From Curvibacter delicatus NBRC 14919 (GTDB lineage Bacteria; Pseudomonadota; Gammaproteobacteria; Burkholderiales; Burkholderiaceae_C), in the NCBI RefSeq assembly GCF_001592265.1, contig NZ_BCWP01000016.1:19194-83193 (forward strand): 64,000 nucleotides of DNA. Direction: 5' to 3'. Below, one piece after another: positions 56,033 to 64,000 of this stretch. The position numbers and the translations under genes are program-made. Below the pieces are notes generated by a model. It saw nothing but the letters and a program-made list of their open reading frames with translations, had not been told where the DNA came from and ran no database searches. Position 1 is the stretch's first letter. The number at the start of each line of letters is the position of its first letter.

Positions 56033-56073
56033 AGAATAGGCAGCGGTACTCGAATTTTTTTGATGCAGGTCAA
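56033..56073 (-). promoter_or_regulatory. Class II FNR-type promoter for the acetoin operon
   Basis: Minus strand TTGAC-CTGC-ATCAA (56060-56073, one base from consensus) is followed after 21 bases by TATTCT (56033-56038), then the acoA start 83 bases on. The layout fits activation by an FNR-like protein. Confidence 0.55.
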
Positions 56074-56190
56074 GCTCGGGACAGAAAGCCCGGTAAAGCC
56101 CGGGACAACCCTGAAGCGGCGCCAGCGCCACCGGCCGCCCATGAATTGAGCGTGTTTTTCGGCCCTGGACCTTATGGAATATGCGCCAAT

Positions 56191-56208
56191 AGCTATCAAT
56201 TCAATAGC
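56191..56208 (+). repeat. Partial short repeat, copy E
   Basis: AGCTATCAATTCAATAGC is the palindromic head of the family seen at 9042. The rest of the element is not recognisable here. Confidence 0.5.
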
Positions 56209-56492
56209 ATTATGGAACCATGTCATGCGCCTGACACGTCAGCACCGCCGCAACGAGAGCACTTTTCACTGCCAGCCCAAGTGCGCTGCGGCAGCGGCTG
56301 AGCGCGCCGCTGGACACCCTGACTTTGGCGCGCTACGAGGGCGCTGGCAGGGCGCAACAACACCATGCCATGGGCTACCATTGCCAGCAGACTGAGCGGC
56401 CGTGTTGCCTGACGGCCCGCCCGGATTCCCCACGGTGCCAACGCCGACAGACCCGCCAACCCATCCCGCCATCAAACGGTGGTGCAGACACG

Positions 56493-57569
56493 ATGCAGAT
56501 GAAAACGAATTGGAAAAGTGCCCTGGTTGCGGGGCTTGTCCTGGTTGCCGCGGCCGGCGGCGGCATCGGCTGGCAACTGTGGCACGACCAAGGCCTGGGG
56601 GATGGCTTCACCAGCGGCAATGGCCGCATCGAAGCCACCGAAATTGCCGTGGCCACCAAGCTGGCGGGGCGCGTGAAGGACATCCTGGTGGCGGAAGGCC
56701 AGTTCGTCAAAGCCGGCCAACCGTTGGCCCACATGGAGATCGAAAGCCTGCAGGCACAGCGCGAAGAGGCTCTGGCACGGCTGCAGCAGGCGCAGGAATC
56801 CGTCAGCGGCGCCGAACTCCAGGTGGCCTTGCGCCAGAGCGACCACCAGGCCGCGCTGGCGGTGGTGGCCCAGCGTGAGAGCGAACTCGACGCAGCGCAG
56901 CGCCGGCTGCCGCGCTCGGAAAAACTGGCGAAGGAAGGCTTCTTCTCCGGCCAGTTGCTGGACGACGACCGCGCCCGTGTGAACAGCCTGCAGGCCGCCT
57001 TGTCGGCGGCCCGCGCCCAGGCCAAGGCCGCCCAGGCCGGCATTGCCGCCGCCCGCACCCAGGTCACCGGGGCGCAGGCCAACGTCAAGGCGTTGGAAGC
57101 CACGCTGGAGCGCATCGATGTCGAGCTGGCCGACAGCGAACTCAAGGCCCCGCGCGACGGCCGTGTGCAGTTCCGCGTGGCCCAGCCGGGCGAAATCGTA
57201 GGCGCCGGCGGGCGCGTGCTCAACCTGATCGATCTGTCCGACGTCTACATGACCTTCTTCCTGCCTGAAACCGTGGCCGGCCGGGTGGCGCTGGGCAGCG
57301 AGGTCCGCATCGTGCTCGACGCCGCGCCCCAGTACGTGATTCCGGCCAAGGTGTCGTTTGTGGCCAGTGCTGCGCAGTTCACCCCCAAGACCGTCGAGAC
57401 CGAAAGCGAACGGCAGAAGCTCATGTTCCGCGTGCGGGCACAGATCGACCGCGACTTGCTGCTCAAGCATCTGGAGCAGGTCAAGACCGGCCTGCCCGGC
57501 GTGGCCTGGCTCAAGATCGACCCCAATGCCCAGTGGCCGGCCCATCTGGCCGTCAAGGTTGAGAAGTGA
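56493..57569 (+). CDS. HlyD-family adaptor (YhiI-like)
   Basis: 358 residues: an N-terminal membrane anchor ([21 protein letters not shown]), lipoyl half motifs [20 protein letters not shown] and [20 protein letters not shown], a coiled coil between them (about 85-210), and a beta-barrel. It matches the YhiI adaptor that precedes RbbA-type ABC genes. The ATG at 56493 is used; the next in-frame ATG is two codons later and neither has a clear ribosome site. The ABC gene starts within its stop codon. Confidence 0.85.
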   Translation: MQMKTNWKSALVAGLVLVAAAGGGIGWQLWHDQGLGDGFTSGNGRIEATEIAVATKLAGRVKDILVAEGQFVKAGQPLAHMEIESLQAQREEALARLQQAQESVSGAELQVALRQSDHQAALAVVAQRESELDAAQRRLPRSEKLAKEGFFSGQLLDDDRARVNSLQAALSAARAQAKAAQAGIAAARTQVTGAQANVKALEATLERIDVELADSELKAPRDGRVQFRVAQPGEIVGAGGRVLNLIDLSDVYMTFFLPETVAGRVALGSEVRIVLDAAPQYVIPAKVSFVASAAQFTPKTVETESERQKLMFRVRAQIDRDLLLKHLEQVKTGLPGVAWLKIDPNAQWPAHLAVKVEK

Positions 57570-60337
57570 CCACGGCGAGCGAAGCGCCTCCGGTGGCCCG
57601 CCTGCAAGGCGTGTCACTGCACTACAAGAAAACTACCGCGCTGGAGAACATCACGCTGGACATTCCGGCGGGGCGCATGGTGGGGCTGATCGGCCCGGAC
57701 GGCGTAGGCAAATCCAGCCTGATGGCCCTGGTGTCCGGCGCGCGTGCCATCCAGCAGGGGCGCATCGAGGTGCTGGGCGGCGACATGGCACGGCGGCGGC
57801 ACCGGCAGGCGGTGTGCCCGCGCATTGCCTACATGCCGCAGGGCCTGGGCAAGAACCTCTACCCCACCCTGTCGGTGGAGGAAAACCTGCAGTTCTTCGC
57901 CCGCCTGTTCGGCCATGATGCCGATGAACGCCGGCGCCGCATCGACGCGCTGACACGCAGCACCGGCCTGCACCCCTTCCTGGCGCGCCCGGCCGGCAAG
58001 CTCTCGGGCGGCATGAAGCAGAAGCTCGGCCTGTGCTGCGCCCTCATCCACGACCCGGACCTGCTGATCCTGGACGAGCCGACCACCGGCGTCGACCCGC
58101 TGGCACGGGCGCAATTCTGGGAGCTGATTGCCCGCATCCGTGCCAACCGCCCCGGCATGAGCGTGCTGGTGGCCACGGCCTACATGGAAGAAGCCCAACG
58201 CTTCGACTGGCTGGTGGCCATGGACGACGGCCGGGTGCTGGCCACCGGCACGCCGGCTGAACTGCTCGATCGCACAGGCCACCATTCGCTCGAATCGGCC
58301 TTCATCGCCCTGCTGCCGGAAGAAAAACGGCGCACCCACCGAAAAGTCGTGATTGAACCGCTGGCACTGGACGAACAGGCCGACGTCGCCATTGAAGCGC
58401 AGGATCTGACGATGCGCTTCGGCGACTTCGTGGCGGTGGACCATGTGAGCTTTCGCATCCGGCGCGGCGAGATCTTCGGCTTCCTGGGCTCCAACGGCTG
58501 CGGCAAGACCACCACCATGAAGATGTTGACCGGCCTGCTGCCGGCCAGCGAGGGCCAGGCCCAGCTGTTCGGCAAGACGGTGGATCCACGCGACATGACC
58601 ACACGCCGGCGTGTGGGCTACATGTCGCAATCGTTTTCGCTTTATGGCGAGTTGACCGTGCAGCAGAACCTGGCGCTGCATGCGCGCCTGTTCCACGTGC
58701 GACCGGCCGAACTGCCGGGCCGCGTGGCCGAGATGATCCAGCGCTTTGACCTGCAGGACGTGCAGGAGATGCTGCCGGCGCAACTGCCCTTGGGCATCCG
58801 CCAGCGCCTGTCGCTGGCCGTGGCCATGGTGCACCGGCCCGAGCTGCTGATCCTGGACGAGCCCACGTCGGGCGTGGACCCGATCGCGCGTGACAATTTC
58901 TGGCGACTGATGATCGAGCTGGCCCGCCGCGACAAGGTGACCATCTTCATCTCGACCCACTTCATGAACGAGGCCGAGCGCTGCGACCGCATCTCGCTGA
59001 TGCACGCCGGCCGCGTGCTGGACAGCGATGCGCCGGCCAAGCTGATTGCCAAGCGCGGCACCCCCACACTGAACGACGCCTTCATCAGCTACCTGGAAGA
59101 CGCCAGCGGCGACCCGCCGGCCGCCCAGGACGATCCTGCCCCTGATGAGGCCGATCGCCCTGTTGCCCCCGCGCAGGCAACAACCGCCAACGGTGGGCTG
59201 CTGGCCCGCCTGCGCCGCAGCCTGACGCGCATCCACAGCTTCCAGTGGCGCGAGGCGCTGGAGTTGCGGCGCGACCCGGTGCGCGGCGCCCTGGCCCTGC
59301 TGGGTTCGCTGCTGCTGATGTTCGTGGTCGGCTACGGCATCAGCATGGACGTGGAGGACCTGCGCTTTGCCGTGCTGGACCGCGACCAGACCACACTCAG
59401 CCGCGACTACACGGCCAACCTGGCGGGCTCCCGCTACTTCAGCGAACGGCCGCCACTGGCCGACTACGCTGAACTCGACCGGCGCATGCGCAACGGCGAG
59501 ATCTCGCTGGCGCTGGAGATCCCGCCCGGCTTCGCGCGCGACGTGGAGCGCGGCAACACGGTGCAGATCGGCGCCTGGATCGACGGCGCCATGCCACAGC
59601 GCGCCGAAACCGTGCTCGGCTACGCCCAAGGCATGCACCAGCACTGGTATGTGCAGCAGGTGCACGCGCGCACCGGCCTCACGCCCAGTGGCCTGATCAA
59701 TGTGGAGACGCGCTACCGCTACAACCCGGACGTGAAAAGCCTGCCGGCCATGGTGCCGGCCGTCATGCCCATGCTGCTGCTGATGCTGCCGTCCATGCTG
59801 ACGGCGCTGGCAGTGGTGCGCGAGAAGGAGCTGGGCTCCATCATCAACTTCTACGTCACGCCCACCACGCGCACCGAGTTCCTGCTCGGCAAGCAGTTGC
59901 CTTACGTGGCGCTGGCCATGATCAACTTTGCCCTGATGTGCCTGGCTGCCGTCACGGTGTTTGATGTGCCCATGACCGGCAGCTTCGCCACCCTGACGCT
60001 GGCGGCCCTGCTGTTCAGCCTGTGCTCCACCGGCCTGGGCCTGCTGGCCTCCACCGTCACACGCAGTCAGATCGCCGCCATGTTCTTCACCATGGTCGGC
60101 ACCATGATCCCGGCGGTGCAGTTCGCCGGTCTGATCAACCCTGTGTCCTCGCTGGAAGGCGGCGGCCGCATCATCGGCGAAATCTACCCGGCCAGCCACA
60201 TGTTCACCATCAGTCGCGGCGTGTTCAGCAAAGCACTGGACTTTGCCGACCTGCAGGCCCAGTTCTGGCCGCTGCTGGCGGCGGCTCCGGTCATCCTTGG
60301 CCTGGCCATCGTGCTGTTGAAAAAACAAGAAAAATGA
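57566..60337 (+). CDS. rbbA: RbbA-like fused ABC transporter (two ATPases plus permease)
   Basis: 923 residues. First ATPase (about 8-240): Walker [13 protein letters not shown], signature [13 protein letters not shown], Walker [13 protein letters not shown]. Second ATPase (about 275-500): [16 protein letters not shown], a divergent signature [13 protein letters not shown] in place of LSGGQ, and [14 protein letters not shown]-terminal ABC-2 permease (about 570-920) has six helices. The E. coli homologue is known as a ribosome-associated ATPase, yet the layout is that of an exporter. GTG start at 57566 in a GTGA overlap with the adaptor. Confidence 0.88.
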   Translation: MTTASEAPPVARLQGVSLHYKKTTALENITLDIPAGRMVGLIGPDGVGKSSLMALVSGARAIQQGRIEVLGGDMARRRHRQAVCPRIAYMPQGLGKNLYPTLSVEENLQFFARLFGHDADERRRRIDALTRSTGLHPFLARPAGKLSGGMKQKLGLCCALIHDPDLLILDEPTTGVDPLARAQFWELIARIRANRPGMSVLVATAYMEEAQRFDWLVAMDDGRVLATGTPAELLDRTGHHSLESAFIALLPEEKRRTHRKVVIEPLALDEQADVAIEAQDLTMRFGDFVAVDHVSFRIRRGEIFGFLGSNGCGKTTTMKMLTGLLPASEGQAQLFGKTVDPRDMTTRRRVGYMSQSFSLYGELTVQQNLALHARLFHVRPAELPGRVAEMIQRFDLQDVQEMLPAQLPLGIRQRLSLAVAMVHRPELLILDEPTSGVDPIARDNFWRLMIELARRDKVTIFISTHFMNEAERCDRISLMHAGRVLDSDAPAKLIAKRGTPTLNDAFISYLEDASGDPPAAQDDPAPDEADRPVAPAQATTANGGLLARLRRSLTRIHSFQWREALELRRDPVRGALALLGSLLLMFVVGYGISMDVEDLRFAVLDRDQTTLSRDYTANLAGSRYFSERPPLADYAELDRRMRNGEISLALEIPPGFARDVERGNTVQIGAWIDGAMPQRAETVLGYAQGMHQHWYVQQVHARTGLTPSGLINVETRYRYNPDVKSLPAMVPAVMPMLLLMLPSMLTALAVVREKELGSIINFYVTPTTRTEFLLGKQLPYVALAMINFALMCLAAVTVFDVPMTGSFATLTLAALLFSLCSTGLGLLASTVTRSQIAAMFFTMVGTMIPAVQFAGLINPVSSLEGGGRIIGEIYPASHMFTISRGVFSKALDFADLQAQFWPLLAAAPVILGLAIVLLKKQEK

Positions 60338-60340
60338 TGC

Positions 60341-60420
60341 CCCCACGCTCCCGCACTGTATGTCGTTCGCAGCCCCCCGAGGGGGCTGCAACATCCCTTC
60401 GGGCAATCCGAGAGGAGGCC
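60341..60420. repeat. Intergenic GC-rich repeat between rbbA and yhhJ
   Basis: CCCCCACGCT, CGCACTGTATGTCGTT, the hairpin CAGCCCCCCGAGGGGGCTG and CCCTTCGGGCAATCCGAG. The opening block matches the element downstream of zapA (29189). It interrupts an otherwise overlapping operon. Confidence 0.6.
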
Positions 60421-60425
60421 ATGGC

Positions 60426-61562
60426 ATGACTTCGTGGAAGCGCCATCTGGACAACATCTACCGCCTGGGCATCAAGGAGCTTTGGAGCCTGTGGCGCGAT
60501 CCGATGATGCTGTTCTTGATCGTCTACACCTTCACGGTGGCGATCTACACCGCCGGCACCGTCACGCCCGAGACGCTGCACCGCGCCGCCATCGCCATCG
60601 TGGACGAGGACGATTCGGCCCTGTCAACGCGCATCACAACGGCCTTCTACCCGCCGCAGTTCATCCAGCCGGTGCGCATCGGCCTGGCCGAGGTCGATCC
60701 GGGCCTGGACGCCGGCCGCTACACCTTTGTGCTTGTCATTCCGCCCAATTTCCAACGCGACGTGCTGGCCGGCAAGGCGCCCGCGCTGCAGCTCAACGTG
60801 GATGCCACGCGCATGAGCCAGGCGTTTACCGGCAACGGCACCATCCAGCAGATCGTCATGGGCGAGGTGAGCGAATTCGTGCAGCGCTACCGCGGCACCG
60901 CCCCGCTGCCGGTGGAGCTGGTGCCGCGCATGCGCTTCAACCCGGGCCTGAACCCGACCTGGTTCAGCTCGCTGATGGAACTCGTGAGCCAGATCACCAT
61001 GCTGTCCATCATCCTGACCGGGGCCGCCCTGATCCGCGAGCGCGAGCACGGCACAGTGGAGCATCTGCTGGTGATGCCGGTGACCCCGACCGAAATCATG
61101 CTGGCCAAGGTCTGGTCCATGGCGCTGGTGGTGCTGCTGGCCACCGCCCTGTCGCTGGCGCTGGTGGTGCAAGGCGTGCTGCAGGTGCCGATCGAGGGCT
61201 CGCTGACGCTCTTTTTCATCGGTACCGCCCTGCATCTGTTTGCCACCACGTCCATGGGCATCTTCATGGCCACCGTGGCGCGCAGCATGCCGCAGTTCGG
61301 CCTGCTGATGATCCTGACCCTGATGCCGCTGCAGCTGCTCTCCGGCGGCATGACACCGCGCGAAAGCATGCCGCTGTGGATCCAGTACCTGATGTCGCTG
61401 GCGCCCACCACCCATTTCACCGAACTGAGCCAGGCCATCCTCTACCGGGGCGCGGGGCTGTCGGTGGTGTGGACTTCACTGGTCTCGCTGCTGCTGATCG
61501 GCTCGGTGCTGTTTTCCCTGTCGCTGATGCGGTTTCGCAAAACCATTGCCCAGATGGCCTGA
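60426..61562 (+). CDS. yhhJ: ABC-2 type permease (YhhJ-like)
   Basis: 378 residues. A first helix (MMLFLIVYTFTVAIYTAGTV), a long periplasmic domain (about 55-180), then five helices, with REREHGTVEHLLVMPVTPTEIMLAK as the family's cytoplasmic motif (read in parts) and a C-terminal membrane end. It should dimerise with the permease half of RbbA. I use MTSWKRH at 60426; AGAGGAGG precedes it. Confidence 0.88.
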   Translation: MTSWKRHLDNIYRLGIKELWSLWRDPMMLFLIVYTFTVAIYTAGTVTPETLHRAAIAIVDEDDSALSTRITTAFYPPQFIQPVRIGLAEVDPGLDAGRYTFVLVIPPNFQRDVLAGKAPALQLNVDATRMSQAFTGNGTIQQIVMGEVSEFVQRYRGTAPLPVELVPRMRFNPGLNPTWFSSLMELVSQITMLSIILTGAALIREREHGTVEHLLVMPVTPTEIMLAKVWSMALVVLLATALSLALVVQGVLQVPIEGSLTLFFIGTALHLFATTSMGIFMATVARSMPQFGLLMILTLMPLQLLSGGMTPRESMPLWIQYLMSLAPTTHFTELSQAILYRGAGLSVVWTSLVSLLLIGSVLFSLSLMRFRKTIAQMA

Positions 61563-61724
61563 GATGACAAAACGCATGACAACCATGCCAAACGCAGTGT
61601 GCGCACAAACCACTGACATCGACATGCCCATTTGTCATGGTTTCGCAAGCCAGTCAGTCCATAATTACGGACTGGAAACCTGAATTCAGGGGCCAAGTTG
61701 GGGCCCTGCCTTTCGAAAGTGACT

Positions 61725-62987
61725 ATGAAACGTCTGGATGACTTCCGCATGCACATGGGCCGCCAGGAGCTGGTGCCCATCATGATTGGCGGAATGGGCG
61801 TAGACATTTCCTCTGCCGACCTGGCGCTGGAAGCAGCGCGCCTGGGCGGCGTGGGACACATCTCCGATGCCATGATCAAGACGGTGACCGACCGTCGTTA
61901 CAAGACCAAGTACGTCAAGGCCAAGCAGGCGCTCTACCAGTACAACGTCGCCTCGGCCGACAAGTCAGCCGTGAAGTTCGACCTGGGCGGCCTGGCCGAA
62001 GCCACCCGCATGCACGTGGAAAAAACCATGTCGCGCAAGCAGGGCAGCGGCCAGATCTTCATCAACTGCATGGAAAAGCTGACGATGAACGCGCCGAAGG
62101 AAACCCTGAGCGTTCGCCTGAACAGCGCACTAGACGCCGGCATCGACGGCATCACGCTGGCAGCCGGCCTGCACCTGGGCTCTTTCGCGCTGATGGAAAA
62201 CCACCCGCGCTTCCGTGACGCCAAGCTCGGCATCATCGTGTCGTCGCTGCGTGCCCTGCAGCTGTTCCTGAAGAAAAACAGCCGCCTGAACCGCCTGCCC
62301 GACTACGTGGTGGTGGAAGGCCCGCTGGCCGGCGGCCACCTGGGCTTCGGCATGGACTGGGCGAAATACGACCTGGCCACCATCGTGGCCGAGATCCTGC
62401 AGTACCTGAAGCAGGAACAGCTTGACATCCCGGTCATCCCGGCCGGCGGCATCTTCACCGGCAGCGATGCCGTGCGTTTCATGGAAATGGGCGCGGCCGG
62501 CGTGCAGGTCGCCACCCGGTTCACCGTCACCAAGGAGTGCGGCCTGCCCGACGACATCAAGCAGGAGTATTTCAAGGCCAACGAAGACGACATCGAAGTC
62601 AACGAGATCTCGCCCACCGGTTACCCGATGCGCATGATCAAGTCCAGCCCCGGCATTGGCGACGGCATCCGCCCGAACTGCGAGGCCTACGGTTACCTGC
62701 TCGACGCCAACGGCAAGTGCGCCTACATCGAAGCCTACAACCGCGAGGTGGCAGCCCACCCCGGCGAGCGCAAGGTCAAGGTGTGGGACAAGACCTGCCT
62801 GTGCACCCACATGCGCAATTTCGACATCTGGACCTGCGGCCAGTTGACCTGGCGCCTGAAGGACACGACCTTGCGCCACGATGACGGCAACTACCAGCTG
62901 CTCAGTGCCGAACACGTCTTCAAGGACTACCAATTCAGCACCGACAACAAGGTGCAGCTGCCGGAGCTGGAAGCAGCCGTCGCCTGA
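61725..62987 (+). CDS. Nitronate monooxygenase-like FMN protein
   Basis: 420 residues, TIM-barrel FMN fold: IMIGGMGVDISSADLALEAA at the N-terminus, VEGPLAGGHLGF (the His/Gly region, about 200), VIPAGGIFTGSDAVRFMEMGAAGVQ (split: the phosphate-binding GGI and GAAGVQ) and a longer Cys-containing C-terminus (CLCTHMRNF) than classic nitronate monooxygenases. Related proteins act as enoyl-ACP reductases (FabK) or on nitronates; the substrate is not readable. Flanked by a strong terminator downstream. Confidence 0.8.
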   Translation: MKRLDDFRMHMGRQELVPIMIGGMGVDISSADLALEAARLGGVGHISDAMIKTVTDRRYKTKYVKAKQALYQYNVASADKSAVKFDLGGLAEATRMHVEKTMSRKQGSGQIFINCMEKLTMNAPKETLSVRLNSALDAGIDGITLAAGLHLGSFALMENHPRFRDAKLGIIVSSLRALQLFLKKNSRLNRLPDYVVVEGPLAGGHLGFGMDWAKYDLATIVAEILQYLKQEQLDIPVIPAGGIFTGSDAVRFMEMGAAGVQVATRFTVTKECGLPDDIKQEYFKANEDDIEVNEISPTGYPMRMIKSSPGIGDGIRPNCEAYGYLLDANGKCAYIEAYNREVAAHPGERKVKVWDKTCLCTHMRNFDIWTCGQLTWRLKDTTLRHDDGNYQLLSAEHVFKDYQFSTDNKVQLPELEAAVA

Positions 62988-63018
62988 GCAGGCGATCCTT
63001 TTTTTCCGTTGCAGGACA

Positions 63019-63054
63019 AGCATCAGGCCCGGCTCAGCCGGGCCTGATGCTTTT
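63019..63054 (+). terminator. Rho-independent terminator after the FMN protein gene
   Basis: AGCATCAGGCCCGGCT, C, AGCCGGGCCTGATGCT, then TTT. A very stable stem. Confidence 0.85.
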
Positions 63055-63156
63055 GGGGCGTCAAGGTCTGAACCACGGCGCGGCGCGGGTCCAGCGCCGC
63101 GTCCGGCACCGCGCTTGGCCCATAATCATCGGGTCTCACACTTCCCCTGCCACCTC

Positions 63157-64000
63157 ATGGAAAGCCCCCGTTCCGACCGCGTTCTTGCCGTCCTCGCCTT
63201 GGCCTTGCTGGGAGCCGGTTGCATGCTGGTGCTGTGGCCTTTTCTCACCTCGCTCATCTGGGCCGCCATCCTGGCTTCCACCAGCTGGCCGGTTTTCCTG
63301 CGGCTCAACAGTTGGGTGGGCAACCGCCGCACCCTGACGGCCGGCCTGCTGACGGTGCTGGGCACGGTCGCGCTGCTGGGGCCGATCGTGGCCGTGGCCC
63401 TGGCTCAGGCCGACAACGTGGCCCAGCTGGCCCGTGCCGCCTCGGCGCTGGGCAAGGAAGGCCTGCCCGATGCGCCGGCCTGGCTGGCCAACCTGCCGCT
63501 GGTCGGGCCGACGCTGCACAGCTACTGGCAGCAGTTCGCCCACGATGGGCAACGGCTGATCAACGAAGTGGGCGGGCCCGCCCAGGCAGCGGCCTTGTCG
63601 GGCGGACGCGTGCTCGCCAGGGGCGTGGTGGACATGGCCTTGTCGGTGTTCTTGGTGTTCTTCTTTTTCCTGCACGGTGAAACACTCAATGTGCGCCTGC
63701 GCGTCGCGCTGGAACATCTGGCCGGCCCCCGGGCCAACTACCTGCTGGACATCGCCCGCGGCACGGTCAGCGGCGTGATCTATGGCGTGCTCGGCACGGC
63801 GCTGGCCCAGGGCGTGCTTGCCGCCATCGGCTTTGTCATTGCCGGCGTGCCGGGCGCCGTGCTGCTGGGGGCGGCCACCTTCTTCCTGTCGGTGGTGCCG
63901 GTCGGGCCGCCCCTGGTCTGGGGTGGTGCGGCCATCTGGCTGTTCCAGCAGGGCCAGCCAGGCTGGGCCGTGTTTGTGGCGGCCTGGGGCTTTTTCCTGG
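63157..64000 (+). CDS. AI-2E family transporter, 3' end outside window
   Basis: 281 residues are visible before the right edge. It shows the PerM/YdiK layout: helices at about 10-30 and 30-45, a third around TLTAGLLTVLGTVALLGPIVAVAL, an amphipathic middle with LVGPTLHSYW, then helices ALSVFLVFFFFLHG and GVIYGVLGTALAQGVLAAIGF, and PGAVLLGAATFFLSVVPVGPPLVW, a family signature. Substrates in this family are diverse. No ribosome site is evident before the ATG at 63157. Confidence 0.82.
   Translation, partial: MESPRSDRVLAVLALALLGAGCMLVLWPFLTSLIWAAILASTSWPVFLRLNSWVGNRRTLTAGLLTVLGTVALLGPIVAVALAQADNVAQLARAASALGKEGLPDAPAWLANLPLVGPTLHSYWQQFAHDGQRLINEVGGPAQAAALSGGRVLARGVVDMALSVFLVFFFFLHGETLNVRLRVALEHLAGPRANYLLDIARGTVSGVIYGVLGTALAQGVLAAIGFVIAGVPGAVLLGAATFFLSVVPVGPPLVWGGAAIWLFQQGQPGWAVFVAAWGFFL

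Larger units (their letters stand above)
55951..56492. other. 542-base divergent intergenic region
   Basis: No gene supported. It contains the acoA promoter region with an FNR-type box (56060-56073), a partial copy of the short GCTATCAATTC repeat (56191-56208), and the unassigned leader of the yhiI-like gene. Short open frames here lack ribosome sites. Confidence 0.6.

Noticed and set aside
56223..56459. Minus-strand open frame between acoA and yhiI
   Set aside because: Overlaps the leader of the yhiI-like gene, no ribosome site, low-complexity composition.
57614..60457. Minus-strand open frame of 947 codons
   Set aside because: It is the exact shadow of rbbA, with a His/Gln/Gly-rich composition typical of antisense frames in GC-rich DNA. 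No family motif.

Overview
The window reads as a GC-rich chromosomal segment of a betaproteobacterium, most likely Burkholderiales of the Comamonadaceae type (Rhodoferax, Polaromonas, Hydrogenophaga or Acidovorax relatives). I infer this from the overall gene content, Bug-type tripartite tricarboxylate transport (TTT) genes, a zapA-ssrS neighbourhood, and two families of short intergenic repeats that I associate with that family. I ran no database search; family names rest on motifs read by eye. Coding density is high. I saw no tRNA, rRNA, CRISPR array, transposase or integrase.

Layout. 1-13.7 kb: housekeeping and signalling genes. These are a PAS-GAF-HD-GYP protein cut by the left edge, a yeast-type cytosine deaminase, a DEDDy exonuclease, small unknown proteins, an AlkD-like glycosylase, FadH, an aminotransferase, a lipoprotein phosphatase, an HDOD protein, endonuclease III and a degenerate GGDEF protein. 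13.7-28.5 kb (minus strand): a cobalamin operon of 15 genes behind one cobalamin riboswitch, in order btuB, cobB, a signal-less binding protein, cobU, btuF, btuC, btuD, cobO, bluB, cbiB, a CobD-type decarboxylase, cobQ, cobT, cobS and cobC. It covers corrinoid uptake, a,c-amidation, adenosylation, aminopropanol attachment, lower-ligand synthesis and nucleotide-loop assembly, but no corrin-ring gene is in the window. 28.6-29.6 kb: a coiled-coil gene, zapA and a clear 6S RNA gene.

29.7-41.7 kb: a probable oxalate module. It holds a TauE-type permease, a 10-formyl-THF hydrolase-like formyltransferase, a TctCBA transporter followed by a kinase-like/BON fusion, an FNR-type regulator, oxalyl-CoA decarboxylase and two formyl-CoA transferases. 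41.7-51.3 kb: an intact HD-GYP protein, a PfkB kinase, and an ABC/FtsX/adaptor exporter followed by an MgtA-type P-ATPase. 51.8-52.8 kb: a lower-GC insert that looks like a single integron gene cassette, with a HEPN-like gene between two attC-like sites and no integrase in the window. 52.9-56 kb: an acetoin dehydrogenase-like E1 with a free-standing lipoyl domain and its own lipoate ligase, but no E2 or E3. 56.5-61.6 kb: a yhiI-rbbA-yhhJ type exporter. The right end has a nitronate monooxygenase-like protein and an AI-2E family permease cut by the edge.

The most noteworthy signals are: (i) the lone HEPN integron cassette; (ii) short repeats that have entered reading frames in frame, once in cobU and twice in cbiB; (iii) four FNR-type boxes, three with a -10 at class II spacing, that could tie the oxalate genes, the acetoin genes and a small membrane protein to the FNR-type regulator encoded here; (iv) the kinase-like/BON protein inside the TTT operon; and (v) c-di-GMP domain proteins with eroded active sites.
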